Below are positions 54,776 to 64,000 of a DNA stretch of 64,000 bases, piece after piece. Positions within the stretch are counted from its first letter, which is position 1, and each line of letters begins with the position of its first letter. The stretch lies in the NCBI GenBank assembly GCA_028753945.1, contig JAPNXP010000010.1:1677042-1741041 (forward strand), written 5' to 3'. Below the pieces are notes generated by a model that saw only the letters and a program-made list of their open reading frames with translations, was not told the DNA's origin and ran no database searches. Source of the DNA: Hexactinellida sp. DTS-2022. Taxonomy: Eukaryota; Porifera; Hexactinellida. The position numbers and the translations under genes were made by a program.

Positions 54776-55904
54776 AATTATCAAGCCGTGTTTCAAACCG
54801 ACCCAATACATAGTGGTCGGCAGATTAAAAACATTCAAAATTAAATACACTGACCGGATATTTCAAGACCAATAATATATCCTTCCCGGCCAAAATTATT
54901 TCACATATATAAATATTTGCATATATTTAAAGATTATAGTAGCATATTAAGATTGTAGACCCTTCAAAAAAAAGCACAATACATTTGCAAAGAAATTAAT
55001 TTAAGATATTGTGGAGGTGTTAAAAAGACTCAATTCCAATCATTATGAGAATGCACGATGGGTTTTCAGCTAAATGTATAAAAATACTTTTTGGTATATA
55101 TATTTAAAAACTATCATCTTTTATATATTTATTAACTGCCATACTGCAATAACCTCGCCAACGAAATATCGGGCCCTCTGGCTATCCTAAACATTGGAAG
55201 ATTCCCAACAGCAAGATTATGTTGTAATTGTGCACAAATATGGATCGTTTTTACCAGATTGAAATTGGATATAGAAAATAATCTCCTCCTTTGAAATAAG
55301 GAGATTATATTCTATATCCAATGTGGATTTTCTACATTATCTAAAAAGAGAATAGCTAAGATAAGACAATCCAAATTGTGTATTATTCATCTTAAAAAAG
55401 ATCACAATTCCGATCCTGGATTTATAATCCCGAATACAATCCTAGTTCTAAAAAAAAAATATCTGCAGTCCGATGAAGATCCTTTGATAATTAACTCCGG
55501 CAGATATTGAAAGTATATCGTAAGCTTGTTGATATATTTTGAGGCCCGTCTTATGAAAGAATAAATGTCAAAAATATATTTCCTTAAGGCTTAAACTATT
55601 AAACTATATATACATACATATAATGGTCGTATATTAATCAGATAATGGAAAAGTATTTTTGCCTCGATAATATAATCTAAATCATATCCCGATTCTACTT
55701 TTTAGAGTTATCTATAATGTGAACGCAATCCGGAAGGTAGGATCATGAATCGAAAGATACTAATATCCTACTCCTAACGGATACCAAAATGCTTAGTGTA
55801 TTTTATCTAAGGTAATTATATGTACATAATAGGATATCCATCAGTAGCATTATACCCTAAATCTATGATCACCAGGGAATTTTCGAAGTAAATTCAGTAG
55901 TATA
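54776..55904. other. AT-rich region; one hairpin
   Basis: No gene or element ends found. A hairpin at about 55262-55322 pairs ATTGGATATAGAA and TAATCTCC with their inverse. Confidence 0.4.
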
Positions 55905-56055
55905 TTTTACTGTGTCGACAATACTATGGCATAGTGGCCCAGTTCTAATATGACTATACTTGGTATATTATTAGTCCGTATCCTCTCCACATAAGTATTT
56001 TAGTAACTAAAAGCCCAAATTTCAGGATAGGTGTCTCATGGGTACACATGTGTAC

Positions 56056-56641
56056 CAGGGTTGTAAATAAATCATTTTTTTTTTCACAAATCAAATCAAA
56101 TCAAATCATTTTAGATTTAAAATTATTTCAAATCAAATCATTTCAAATCATTTGAGATTTCAATTCATTTCAAATCAAATCAAATCAAATATTTGAAATT
56201 TCAAATAATTTCAAATCAAATCAAATCAAATATTTGAAATATTTGAAACTTTCAAATCATTTCTGAATCACTGTCAAAACGTATAGAAATTATGAAAATG
56301 ATCTTATATATTTGAAATTGAATTGAAAATGACGTGAAATTATACTAAAGCGATTTGGAAACGATTTGAAAATGATTTACCGAATATTATTTGAAAATGA
56401 TCTGAAAATGATTTGAAAAATGATTCGAAAATGATTTGAAAATGATTTGAAATAATTTCAAATCAAATCAAATCAAATCATTTGAGAATTCAAATATTTT
56501 CAAATCAAATCAAATCAAATCATTTGAGGATTCAAATAATTTCAAATCAAATCAAATCAAATCATTTGAGAATTCAAATTCTCTTAAATCAAATCAAATC
56601 AAATCAAATATTTGAAATATTTGATTTGATTTACAACACTG
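56056..56641. mobile_element. hAT MITE of TCAAA arrays, TSD ATGTGTAC
   Basis: Exact duplication ATGTGTAC (56048-56055, 56642-56649). CAGGGTTGTAAATAAATCA start and TTTACAACACTG end. Same body as 26439-26972. Confidence 0.94.
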
Positions 56642-56713
56642 ATGTGTACCTGGGATCACGATTTTCGATTACATTTTTGGAAACATTTTTATACCTGTTA
56701 ATGTCACAACAGG

Positions 56714-58162
56714 CAGTAGCGGATTTACCATAGGCTGCTCGGGTTAAAGCCCTAGGCCCACTTCATTCTTAGGCCCAGTTTAGGTCAACTTGCCCTGGAA
56801 ATCGGATTCATTTGGGAGTGGAAACTAGTTTCCTCTGTATATAGTTTGCTTCAGCTAAACCCGAAGTTTCCATAAATGTTAGCAACACCAGATACATAAG
56901 TATTTCGTGACATTTTTCTCAATAAATTTGTCTATCCATAAATTAAAAGCACATTTTGTCTGATTTTGTGTGTGCAAGTCTAGAATTATTTGGGAAGACA
57001 ATATGCACTAGAAATATCCAAATTGGCATGCAGGTGTAATTTTACACGTTCACAAAGATGAATTGGTATTTACGTCTTCTAAACGAAATATCGGCATTCT
57101 GAGTCATAAAAGCGCATAACTTAAACCTTCCAAACGTCACCCTTGTTGATGTATTGTAAAACTAAATATGTACTCATTTACTAATGATCACCTTTAATGA
57201 TAAAAATATGGACAATAGACTTTCTGAGATGCGGGGAAATTCCCAGTACGGGCACCCTTCGTTAAAAGTGCCCGGATATGGGAGGTTTGAGTGTATTTTG
57301 GAATAACCCATTAGTTAAAGTCCGAATCGGCTACAATTTTCGATTACAAGGCAGCATAAAATGAAGCACTCGTACGATTTATGGGATTATAGCCTCATGT
57401 GGGAACTAATTTGGATTTATCATACAATCTTGATTCTATCGACACAAAATTTTGACATTATGCTATATATTGTATTGTAAATTTAACAATTTCACTTTTA
57501 ATCTGCGTCAGCAATTCTCAAAAACGTACCTCAAACTGCTTCCTCATTGATCAAATTATGTTTTGGATATTCAATCTTCACCTACATTTTTCGAAGATTG
57601 CATTATTTGATTTATCCACTTAGGCTTTCATCAGTCTAGTTCTATTGCTGATTTATTTTTGCTCACGTCAATCACATAATCATGCATGATGTACTTTCAA
57701 AAATATTAAACGATTTACCCGCCTATATCTTGTGCATTGTAAATGACATATTGATCCAACAATTTATTGTCAGAAGGAAAATCTTGGATTGGATAGCATT
57801 TTAGTTATTAAGTTGAATTACATTGACTCCCAAATTGCGACAAACTAATCTGTATTAAATTAAGTACGTGTAATTTACAAATCACATACTTAACATATTT
57901 ATTATGAGTAATCTTTTGAGGTTGGTAAGGTCGCGAAGCGTCCGTTAATTGTGTTTTGCAGTCTACATGAACGAAATAAGGACACGATGCGACATATTCC
58001 TAAGAACTGGTTTATATTAATAGTTATTATGGAAGAAAAAGTGTTATTTCAATGTTTCTGCTTAAATATGTAAAGTAGACTATCATTGGAAAAATGAAGG
58101 ATATAAAATAGGCCCAAAAACAATAAAAGCCCTAGGCCCATAACACCCTAAATCTGGCACTG
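56714..58162. mobile_element. hAT element (1449 bp), TSD ACAACAGG
   Basis: Exact duplication ACAACAGG (56706-56713, 58163-58170). Starts CAGTAGCGGATTTACCATAG and ends CCCTAAATCTGGCACTG, with AGCCCTAGGCCCA inverted near both ends. No transposase. 57480-58010 contains family W, including the empty target of the DD35E transposon. Confidence 0.9.
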
Positions 58163-58404
58163 ACAACAGGAACAATAACTAGTGCCCAGTATTCAATTCA
58201 TATGCATTGGATAGATAATTATATTCTACACCTTTTCACAGCGCACGAATTTTCAAATTGGGATTAGTTTGTGCCATAATTGAGTCGTTAATTTCTTTTG
58301 TTAACTAACATTCAGACAATTGAAAGTGTTACATCTAATTATATTGTTTCAACTTGTGAGATCGAGTAGGCTTCTATTCTCTAATTGTAAACTAAGTTTA
58401 TCTA

Positions 58405-58538
58405 CAGTCTGTTCTCTCAAATAGTCCACTGAATTACTTGTCCAATTCAACTATTTATAAATCTGTAATAGTCTATATTCTCTAATAGTCCACTTTGGGC
58501 CAATTGCCCACTGGTGGACTATTAGAAAGAACAGTGTG
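58405..58538. mobile_element. TA-flanked MITE (134 bp)
   Basis: TA at 58403-58404 and 58539-58540. CAGTCTGTTCTCTCAAATAG and an inverse with TATTAGAAAGAACAG. AATAGTCCAC recurs inside. Confidence 0.65.
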
Positions 58539-60139
58539 TATTTCATAACGACAGATTGTAGGAGTATATTTCTTTTGCAAGAATACTCTGCATAATTTCT
58601 ATACTGAAGTATTTAATTCACATTAATTAAGTTAGAAATTTAAATATCCTTAGTTGCCCAGGAATGTTGAAGTGAAACTGAAAGTTAAGTGAAAATCTGA
58701 TTTTATATTTATACATTTAACCCGAAGTGTGAATTAGGGATTATTAATTAATATAGATACGCTTCCAAATTGTTTATTGGGGTAATTGCGTGCTGAATTC
58801 AAATATGTTAGCCAAAATCATTTGAAATTACTATTTATTCCAAACTAGCGCGCTTCGCTTGCTAGGTCGCTTTTCGATTGGTGTGTGGTTTATATACTTC
58901 TAACATTAATTACATACCGTAAATATGCCTAAAATAGTCAAATGTAACAATGTGAAATTTAGTGATTATGTCATCAATACTCATTCATTATGTGATAAAG
59001 AGTAAGTATTTTGGCAATTCGGTGTGACAACCATGTGCGCATAACTCATGTGCACAGGGCCGGATTACCGTATAGGCCAAGTAGGCCATGGCCTAGGGCC
59101 CCGCGCTTTGGGGGGCCCCGCGCTTGTAGCGGCTTCGGGGCGTATAGGTGAATTTTTAGAAAAATTATAAAAAATGAGGCTTCATGTATTGGGCAGATGG
59201 ACTCATCGTGTCTAGCAAGGATGCTAATATTTATATTTGGTCCGTTATTATCCGATATAGTGGTACTCATTTTAATTTATAAATTGATATTGATGCATGC
59301 AAATTTCTACTATTTAGAAGGCAACCAATTTCAATATATTTTTTATAACATTGATATGATTGTACCTCATACAACCTTTATTTATTCATAGTTCACTCCC
59401 GCTAAGTTGTTTAAATACGTTTTTACTGTGCCGACTATACTATAGTATAGTGGCCCAGTATTGAAATTACTGCCATTATTACTTATATTTATATTTTTTC
59501 TCCGTAGACGGTGCCCTGGCCAGAGCTTTATAGTTGATGAACTGAAACTTGGCATGTAGGTGCGAATGGACCGTTACGATTTTTGATTAACACATTTTGG
59601 ACACATTTTTATCACCTTCCAAAATTTGTCTGATCCATAACTCAAAAAATGTTTTACTAAACCCCCAAATTTTATTTCACTTTTGGATTCATCATAAAAA
59701 TCTGCGTCTGATGGGGGAAGAAAGTTTTTAATTATGGGTTTAATTTCTGTCATAAATGGGGGTTGAAATTTCTTTGTTTACTCATATTTCAGTTTCAGTA
59801 AAAGTGTTAAATCTAATTCTATTGATTCAACTTGTAATAATTATATTGATTTAACTTGTTAAATCTTACTCTATTGTTTCAACTTGCGATAAATATATTG
59901 ATTTAACAAATAAATTCCAGCTGGCTTCTATTTAACTGTAGTATATATGTTATACAATGGATTGAATTATAATAAATAACATGAGGAATTTGTTGACTCA
60001 ACTCAACACACCGTGGATAACATTGCTAAAATAGTTAACTATTAATATTATTTGTTATCTTTGCATAATTAATGAAAGGCAATATACTCAAGATGGTTTA
60101 AGATAGAAACAAACTTCAAATTTATCAATCCTTCTGTTG

Positions 60140-60456
60140 TGAATGAGCATCACTATGACCTTCGGGAGTACCTAGGGTTGGCGAGCCTTGGGTAGGTTGC
60201 AGTACGGGCTGACCATGACTACGGGTCTTGGTATTCACGAGCCGGCAGTACTACTGGTAACGGAACTAGGTTGGCGCCAGGCGCAACAAGAGTGGTCGAG
60301 GGTTACCCTCCTGATGAGTCCCTGCAATGGGACGAAACCACCGACATGATATCCTCACGAGGTGGGTGCCTATGGTACGATTAGTCTTCATACTAAGTCG
60401 TCCCATCTCATGATACTTCCTCAGTCCTGTAACAACTTGTTAGATGAGCCTAACTA
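60140..60456 (+). mobile_element. GC-rich retrozyme or Penelope-LTR-like insert
   Basis: A block of higher GC than its surroundings interrupts family X and contains a hammerhead ribozyme at 60292-60341 and a GGCGCCAGGCGC hairpin just upstream. In animals such ribozymes are known from Penelope-like element terminal repeats, retrozymes and some satellites. No protein homology. Confidence 0.55.
60292..60341 (+). ncRNA. hammerhead ribozyme motif (type III topology)
   Basis: All conserved parts are present in order. Stem III 5' strand GTGG (60292-60295), U and cleavage-site C (60296-60297). Stem I hairpin GAGGGTTACCCTC (60298-60310), core CTGATGA (60311-60317), stem II hairpin GTCCCTGCAATGGGAC (60318-60333), core GAAA (60334-60337), stem III 3' strand CCAC (60338-60341). 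Stems are fully paired (4, 5 and 5 bp). Cleavage is predicted after 60297. The short stem III suggests it may act best as a dimer or with tandem copies. Confidence 0.85.
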
Positions 60457-61731
60457 AACACCTTGACGCGTTCATGACATGGCAAAAAAATCCAAAATTG
60501 CAGCCTGTGCCGACACATACCTCCCAAGTTTGAGATGGTCCAATGGGCTCCCTCCCCCCCCCCCCCACACTACATAGATTCGAAGGGATGTGGACTCATT
60601 TTGGAGATTAGTTAGGACTCTTATAAAATTAAAATTAGATTGGTAAAGTGATTTTGACATATTTATGTTAGTTTCCATAGGAAAAGACAAGTTTTACTAC
60701 CTATTTACTGAATAAGAGTAACTAAAATGAACAAAAAGGGAACTATTTATGTGTTTTAAGCGTGCTTAGTCTTAATACTGATCTAACTTTTGAGAATTGT
60801 GCTCCAGAAAATCCCAATGCGGGTTTTTCGAGGACCTTCGCGGATCAGCGGGTTTCGATGCTCAGATGCGGGTCACTTGGGATCTATGCGACAGCATGTT
60901 CCTTTGGAGGCACTATCAATAAACCACCAACAAAATATAGTGCCACCAAAGGAATATGCGTCGGTACAGGCTGCAAATTTGGATTTTTTCAATGAGCACT
61001 TATTTGTAATAAGTATTATACCTTTTAAAATATATGTTGTGTTCTTTGAAGTTCTACACTGTTGGGCTACTAATGTTGGGAACCTATTTCTAGACAAAAT
61101 ATTACCTTGTAATAGAAGTTAGATTGATTTTTATACATCTAAATTATTAAATGATAGTTTTAGTTTAGAAACTTTGACTGGGTTGACATTTCGTGAATTA
61201 TTAATGTGATCTGCATGTTTGATATTTATGTCTCGAAGTGGAAACGTATTATGTATAGTACATAATATAAGTTTAACTAGTTAGACATGCAGTAATCGCT
61301 CGGATATCATTGATGACTTAGCAAGAATAAAAGCTTGACAAAAGTTGATTTTATGGATATGTAATGATTCAGGTATCTATGAAAATAATACATAATAAAT
61401 TTATTTTCATTAATATGTATTTAGTCTTAGGGGGCCCCCAAAAAATGTATGGCCTAGGACCCGCACAGTCTTAATCCGGCACTGCATGTGCATTTATCTC
61501 TTAGAGGCTGCGAATTATGTGTCACGCATCCCAAAATGTGAGAATTACGTCATAACTTGGCGAGGTGATAAGAAATTTCGAGTGGAAACCTCAAGTTGTT
61601 GTCGAATGCCAAAACTTACACAATATGCAAATTTTCTTGTATTTATATCTCATGGAGTGCGAGTTATAATCAATTAGGTAGATTTTCACACTTAAAAAAA
61701 ATGTGACAATGACGTCACAATTCCACGACAG

Positions 61732-62906
61732 CAGGGGCGTAACTAAGGGGGGCCATGCCCCCCCCCCCCCACTCAGGGCTTCTGGCCCCCCTCTGGCCCC
61801 CCCCGCCAACGGTGGCGGCCGGGGGGGAAAATTTATAATTTACTCACTTAAGTTTAACAGAGATCCCTTGGGACCGGATTTGTCGGCTAACAACTACTGC
61901 AACCATGAAAACAACTAAAATTATATAATTATAGCAATATGTCCACCCTATGCCAATCCTCCTTAAATCTTTGCACCACACGGCCCCAAGCTCCTTCGCT
62001 CGCTTCCGGTGCACCGCAAGTATTGCGAGGTCCGAGAGCCGATCGTCCGTGGTCTGGCAGCGAAGCCATGTCTTCACCCTTCTCATCACAGAGAACACCC
62101 TCTCGCAACCTGCCGTGCCTACAGGGATCGTGATGGCAATGGTTGCGATTTCCAACAGAGCAGGAACTGCCATGCGGTAGGGCGTTACCATGTTGATGAG
62201 GTCGCTCAAACACTTGGGGTGGACGAACTCAGGATCCCTGGCTACGAAGCCTGCAGTCATGATCCGGTACGTAGCGATATCATGAAGCAGGATGTCCATG
62301 TCGATTAGGTAGTGCAGAGCGAAGTAACGCAACCTCTCCAATGACAGGAAGTGAGAGGATGTTGGGCAGAGAGCATCGATTCCAGTGAAGGCGAGGTTTG
62401 TCCCACCATCGAACCGGAGCCGCAGCTCCCCCTCGACTGCAGTAACTATGGGTACATAGAGGTACGCAGCCTCGACAACATCGTACTCCACGTCGGAGTC
62501 CCGATCCTCGTCGAAGTCTCCTCGTCTTGCTACAGACCCAGAGTCAGACTCAGACTCAGACTCAGAGCGGAAACTAGGAATTCCAGGCTCAGGCATCTCT
62601 TCATCCCCGGAGGACACACTCTCAGTGCGAGGGCGCTTGTTGCTGGACATGAATGCACGCGTACTACTACTTTACAAGAAAATAGCGAAACTATATTTCT
62701 GAAATTAGTATGTAGCCAGCATTGGTGGTAGCTAATTTTTAAAACCTATTTCGGTCGCCCGAGAATATAAAATACAGCGTATTACAGATTTATACTACTA
62801 TAAATACATATTTTACATAAGGTTTTATACTACTAAAATCGTCTTTTTTCTGGGCCCCCCTGTGCCACCTGGCCCCCCCCTGGCCAACGCTCTAGTTACG
62901 CCCCTG
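61732..62906 (-). mobile_element. GC-rich hAT relic (1175 bp), TSD CACGACAG
   Basis: Exact duplication CACGACAG (61724-61731, 62907-62914). Ends are CAGGGGCGTAACTAAGG and the inverse CAGGGGCGTAACTAGAGC. It encodes a truncated transposase and is much more GC-rich than its host sequence. Confidence 0.93.
61844..62650 (-). CDS. internally deleted hAT transposase (268 aa)
   Basis: The frame is open from ATG 62650 to 61844. Residues 1-60 are a Ser/Glu/Asp-rich start (SGDEEMPEPGIP, SESESESDSGS). Residues 60-158 have no motif I can name, and 160-218 are the hAT C-terminal dimerisation core (AVPALLEIATIAITIPVGTA, CERVFSVMRRVKTWLR, DDRLSDLAILAVH). The last 30 or so residues look like read-through into non-coding sequence. 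The BED finger and the catalytic RNase-H domain are missing, so it cannot transpose DNA by itself. It might still bind or dimerise with a full transposase. Base composition (many GC-ending codons) is unlike the other ORFs here, which suggests arrival from another genome or recent acquisition. Confidence 0.8.
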   Translation of the reverse strand: MSSNKRPRTESVSSGDEEMPEPGIPSFRSESESESDSGSVARRGDFDEDRDSDVEYDVVEAAYLYVPIVTAVEGELRLRFDGGTNLAFTGIDALCPTSSHFLSLERLRYFALHYLIDMDILLHDIATYRIMTAGFVARDPEFVHPKCLSDLINMVTPYRMAVPALLEIATIAITIPVGTAGCERVFSVMRRVKTWLRCQTTDDRLSDLAILAVHRKRAKELGAVWCKDLRRIGIGWTYCYNYIILVVFMVAVVVSRQIRSQGISVKLK

Positions 62907-63041
62907 CACGACAGGTGTGAATTTTCGGTCAAGACGAGCTAACCCAAAAATATCCGTTTGCCAAAAATCAGCCCAGTGGGTAATGCAGTTTCTTCAATCA
63001 ATTATGTACATACAAACAAATACATCACGTAAAGAAATATA

Positions 63042-63495
63042 TCTATACTATTAAAACACAAACCTGCGTGATAAACATATGTGTGTACGTATGTATATAT
63101 TTGTTTGTATGTTCCGAGTTGATTGAAGAAACTGGACTGTTTAAAAATGTGATTTTTGTCATATAGGGGAAACTTTTGGTACCCGCCAACAAGTTTAGGT
63201 TTCCACTAGAAATTTCTGACACCTCGACAAGTTATGACGACATTGTCACATTTCGAGAACCCTGAAAATTCACTTAATCGCACATAATTCGCGCCCTCCA
63301 AGAGATAAATATCTGAAAATTTAATATAACATGTACATTAATAATGCGGACACGTTGGTCACACGGACTAATACCAGGTTGCCAATATGCTTACTCATTG
63401 TCGCATAATTACGTAATCACTAAATTGCAAATTGTTAAAATTGACTATCCTATTTACGCTTTATAATCAATGTTAACAGTATGTAAACCACACAC
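63042..63495 (+). mobile_element. Helitron (family Y), 3' part displaced
   Basis: Starts TCTATACTATTAAAACACAA after A and follows 25789-26200 closely. It stops within TAAACCACACACC, where the P-like end begins. Confidence 0.8.
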
Positions 63496-64000
63496 CATAG
63501 CCTACTATACATAAGGCCTCACAGTAACTTGTGGATTTTGGACCAGGGATGTCGGAGTCGACCTAACTATTTTGTTACAAAATATATCGATATATGGTTT
63601 TAATAGGTTAATATAGGGTATAATAACGAATTCTAGATAGTGAAGGGACAAAAATACTACTTTAATCTACTTTTTGAAATTTGAGATATTAGTCGACCCA
63701 TAAATGTTAATTATAGTATATACTATGTATATTTAAACACTATACATTGAAACTTTGTCATTTGTCCAATTCATTTCAGATTTAGCATTACATTAAAGCA
63801 GTATACGTATTATTTCCTCACGATTACAATGCCCAGCCGCTGTTCAGCTCCCGGATGTAGAAGCAATTATGATGATGACGAGCGAATCCCAGTGTTCAAG
63901 ATGCCACACAAACCAGACGAACTTCGATACGCTTGGATTCGAGCACTCCACAGAGATGATATTCATGAACTCAAGACTGTGCACGTTTGTTCCTTGCATT
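63496..64000 (+). mobile_element. 5' end of a P-like (THAP) element, cut by window edge
   Basis: CATAGCCTACTATACATAAG begins abruptly inside the Helitron. The same type of end accompanies the P-like pseudogene at 22815. A THAP coding start follows 330 bp downstream. Confidence 0.6.
63829..64000 (+). CDS. THAP zinc-finger N-terminus (partial; P-like transposase?)
   Basis: From the ATG at 63829, 57 complete codons run to the window edge. MPSRCSAPGC (C5, C10), IPVFKMPHKPDEL (P26 in the conserved motif), W36 in YAWIRALHRDD, then VHVCSLH with C54-x2-H57. This is the complete C2CH zinc set of a THAP domain, a sequence-specific DNA-binding fold used by P-type transposases and by domesticated THAP proteins. 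The frame has no defect here, unlike the copies at 25238 and 28018. The adjacent P-like end favours a transposase over a host gene. Confidence 0.85.
   Translation, partial: MPSRCSAPGCRSNYDDDERIPVFKMPHKPDELRYAWIRALHRDDIHELKTVHVCSLH

Larger units (their letters stand above)
55905..58840 (-). repeat. family X repeat, inverted copy with three nested elements
   Basis: After removing 56056-56641, 56714-58162 and 58405-58538, the remainder is the inverse of 13900-14460. It has ATTTTCGATTACATTTTTGG, TTCACAGCGCACG, GAGATCGAGTAGGCTTCTAT and ACGACAGATTG. Confidence 0.65.
59425..60990 (-). repeat. family X copies inside the hAT element
   Basis: Inverse of 15420-16490: TACTGTGCCGACTATACTAT at 59425, GGTGCCCTGGCCAGAGCTTT, TTCCAGCTGGCTTCTATTTA, AACAAACTTCAAATTTATC. 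It resumes at 60456 (CACCTTGACGCGTTCATGAC), with a hairpin at 60888-60990. Interrupted by about 310 bp of GC-rich sequence at 60140-60456. Confidence 0.65.
59055..61485. mobile_element. hAT element (2431 bp), TSD CATGTGCA
   Basis: Exact duplication CATGTGCA (59047-59054, 61486-61493). Starts CAGGGCCGGATTACCGTATA and ends CTTAATCCGGCACTG, with GGCCTAGGGCCCCGC and GGGGGCCCCC blocks near the ends. No hAT transposase. The interior is family X (59425-60140, 60456-60990) and a ribozyme-bearing insert. Confidence 0.92.
58845..63041 (-). mobile_element. Helitron (family Y, minus strand) with two hAT insertions
   Basis: The 3' end is at 58845 (minus-strand GAAGCGCGCTAG followed by T). Sequence matching 25789-26308 continues in three blocks: 58845-59054, 61486-61731 and 62907 to about 63030. 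The 5' terminus is eroded and another Helitron begins at 63042. Confidence 0.75.

Noticed and set aside
61939..62308. Plus-strand open frames opposite the GC-rich hAT ORF
   Set aside because: They are shadows of the minus-strand transposase frame, which carries the recognisable hAT domain.

Overview
This is an AT-rich stretch of an animal (metazoan) nuclear genome, probably an invertebrate; I cannot place it to phylum. It contains hAT, P-like/THAP, MULE, Tc1/IS630-type and pogo-type DNA transposon remains, Helitrons and one spliceable-looking THAP exon. It has no operon structure, no bacterial-style genes, and no tRNA, rRNA or CRISPR array that I can recognise. Nearly everything identifiable is a mobile element or its debris, nested up to four deep. 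The one plausible host gene is a secreted cysteine-rich protein with an IGFBP-type N-terminal domain (21318-22019).

Layout. 1-5.8 kb: a decayed hAT transposase gene carrying a pogo-type MITE, then Helitron-like and foldback pieces. 5.9-9.5 kb: a giant palindrome with about 1.5-kb arms, flanked by TATA. 9.5-16.5 kb: Helitron, MITEs, and three copies of an unclassified repeat (family X) with long hairpins. 16.7-18.3 kb: a complete Tc1/IS630-type DD35E transposon with an intact ORF and terminal repeats made of tandem 22-bp units. 18.8-28 kb: hAT debris, the IGFBP-like gene, a degenerate P-like (THAP) transposase, a Helitron, nested MITEs and a second THAP fragment. 28.6-32.9 kb: a second, wrecked member of the DD35E family containing a foldback and an unrelated decayed gene. 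33-38.5 kb: hAT MITEs made of short-motif arrays. 40.4-43 kb: a MULE encoding a FLYWCH-MULE-RING fusion, again with tandem-unit ends. 43.5-55 kb: nested MITEs, a Gypsy-like fragment, a Helitron Rep/OTU remnant and two elements with 7-bp target duplications. 55.9-64 kb: a deeply nested stack (family X, two large hAT elements, a GC-rich hAT relic, two Helitrons) ending in the THAP start of a third P-like element cut by the window edge. A hammerhead ribozyme motif lies inside this stack at 60292-60341.

Main themes. (1) At least twelve hAT-type insertions have exact 8-bp target duplications. Several consist almost entirely of a short motif reiterated inward from the terminal repeat. (2) About a dozen pogo/Tigger-like MITEs (TA-CAGT ends) of different families are present with no pogo transposase. 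(3) Two unrelated transposases (DD35E and MULE) share the same end design of tandem units containing ATTGGTYGAC. (4) Two foldbacks each carry a MITE in only one arm, which dates the inversion before the insertion.
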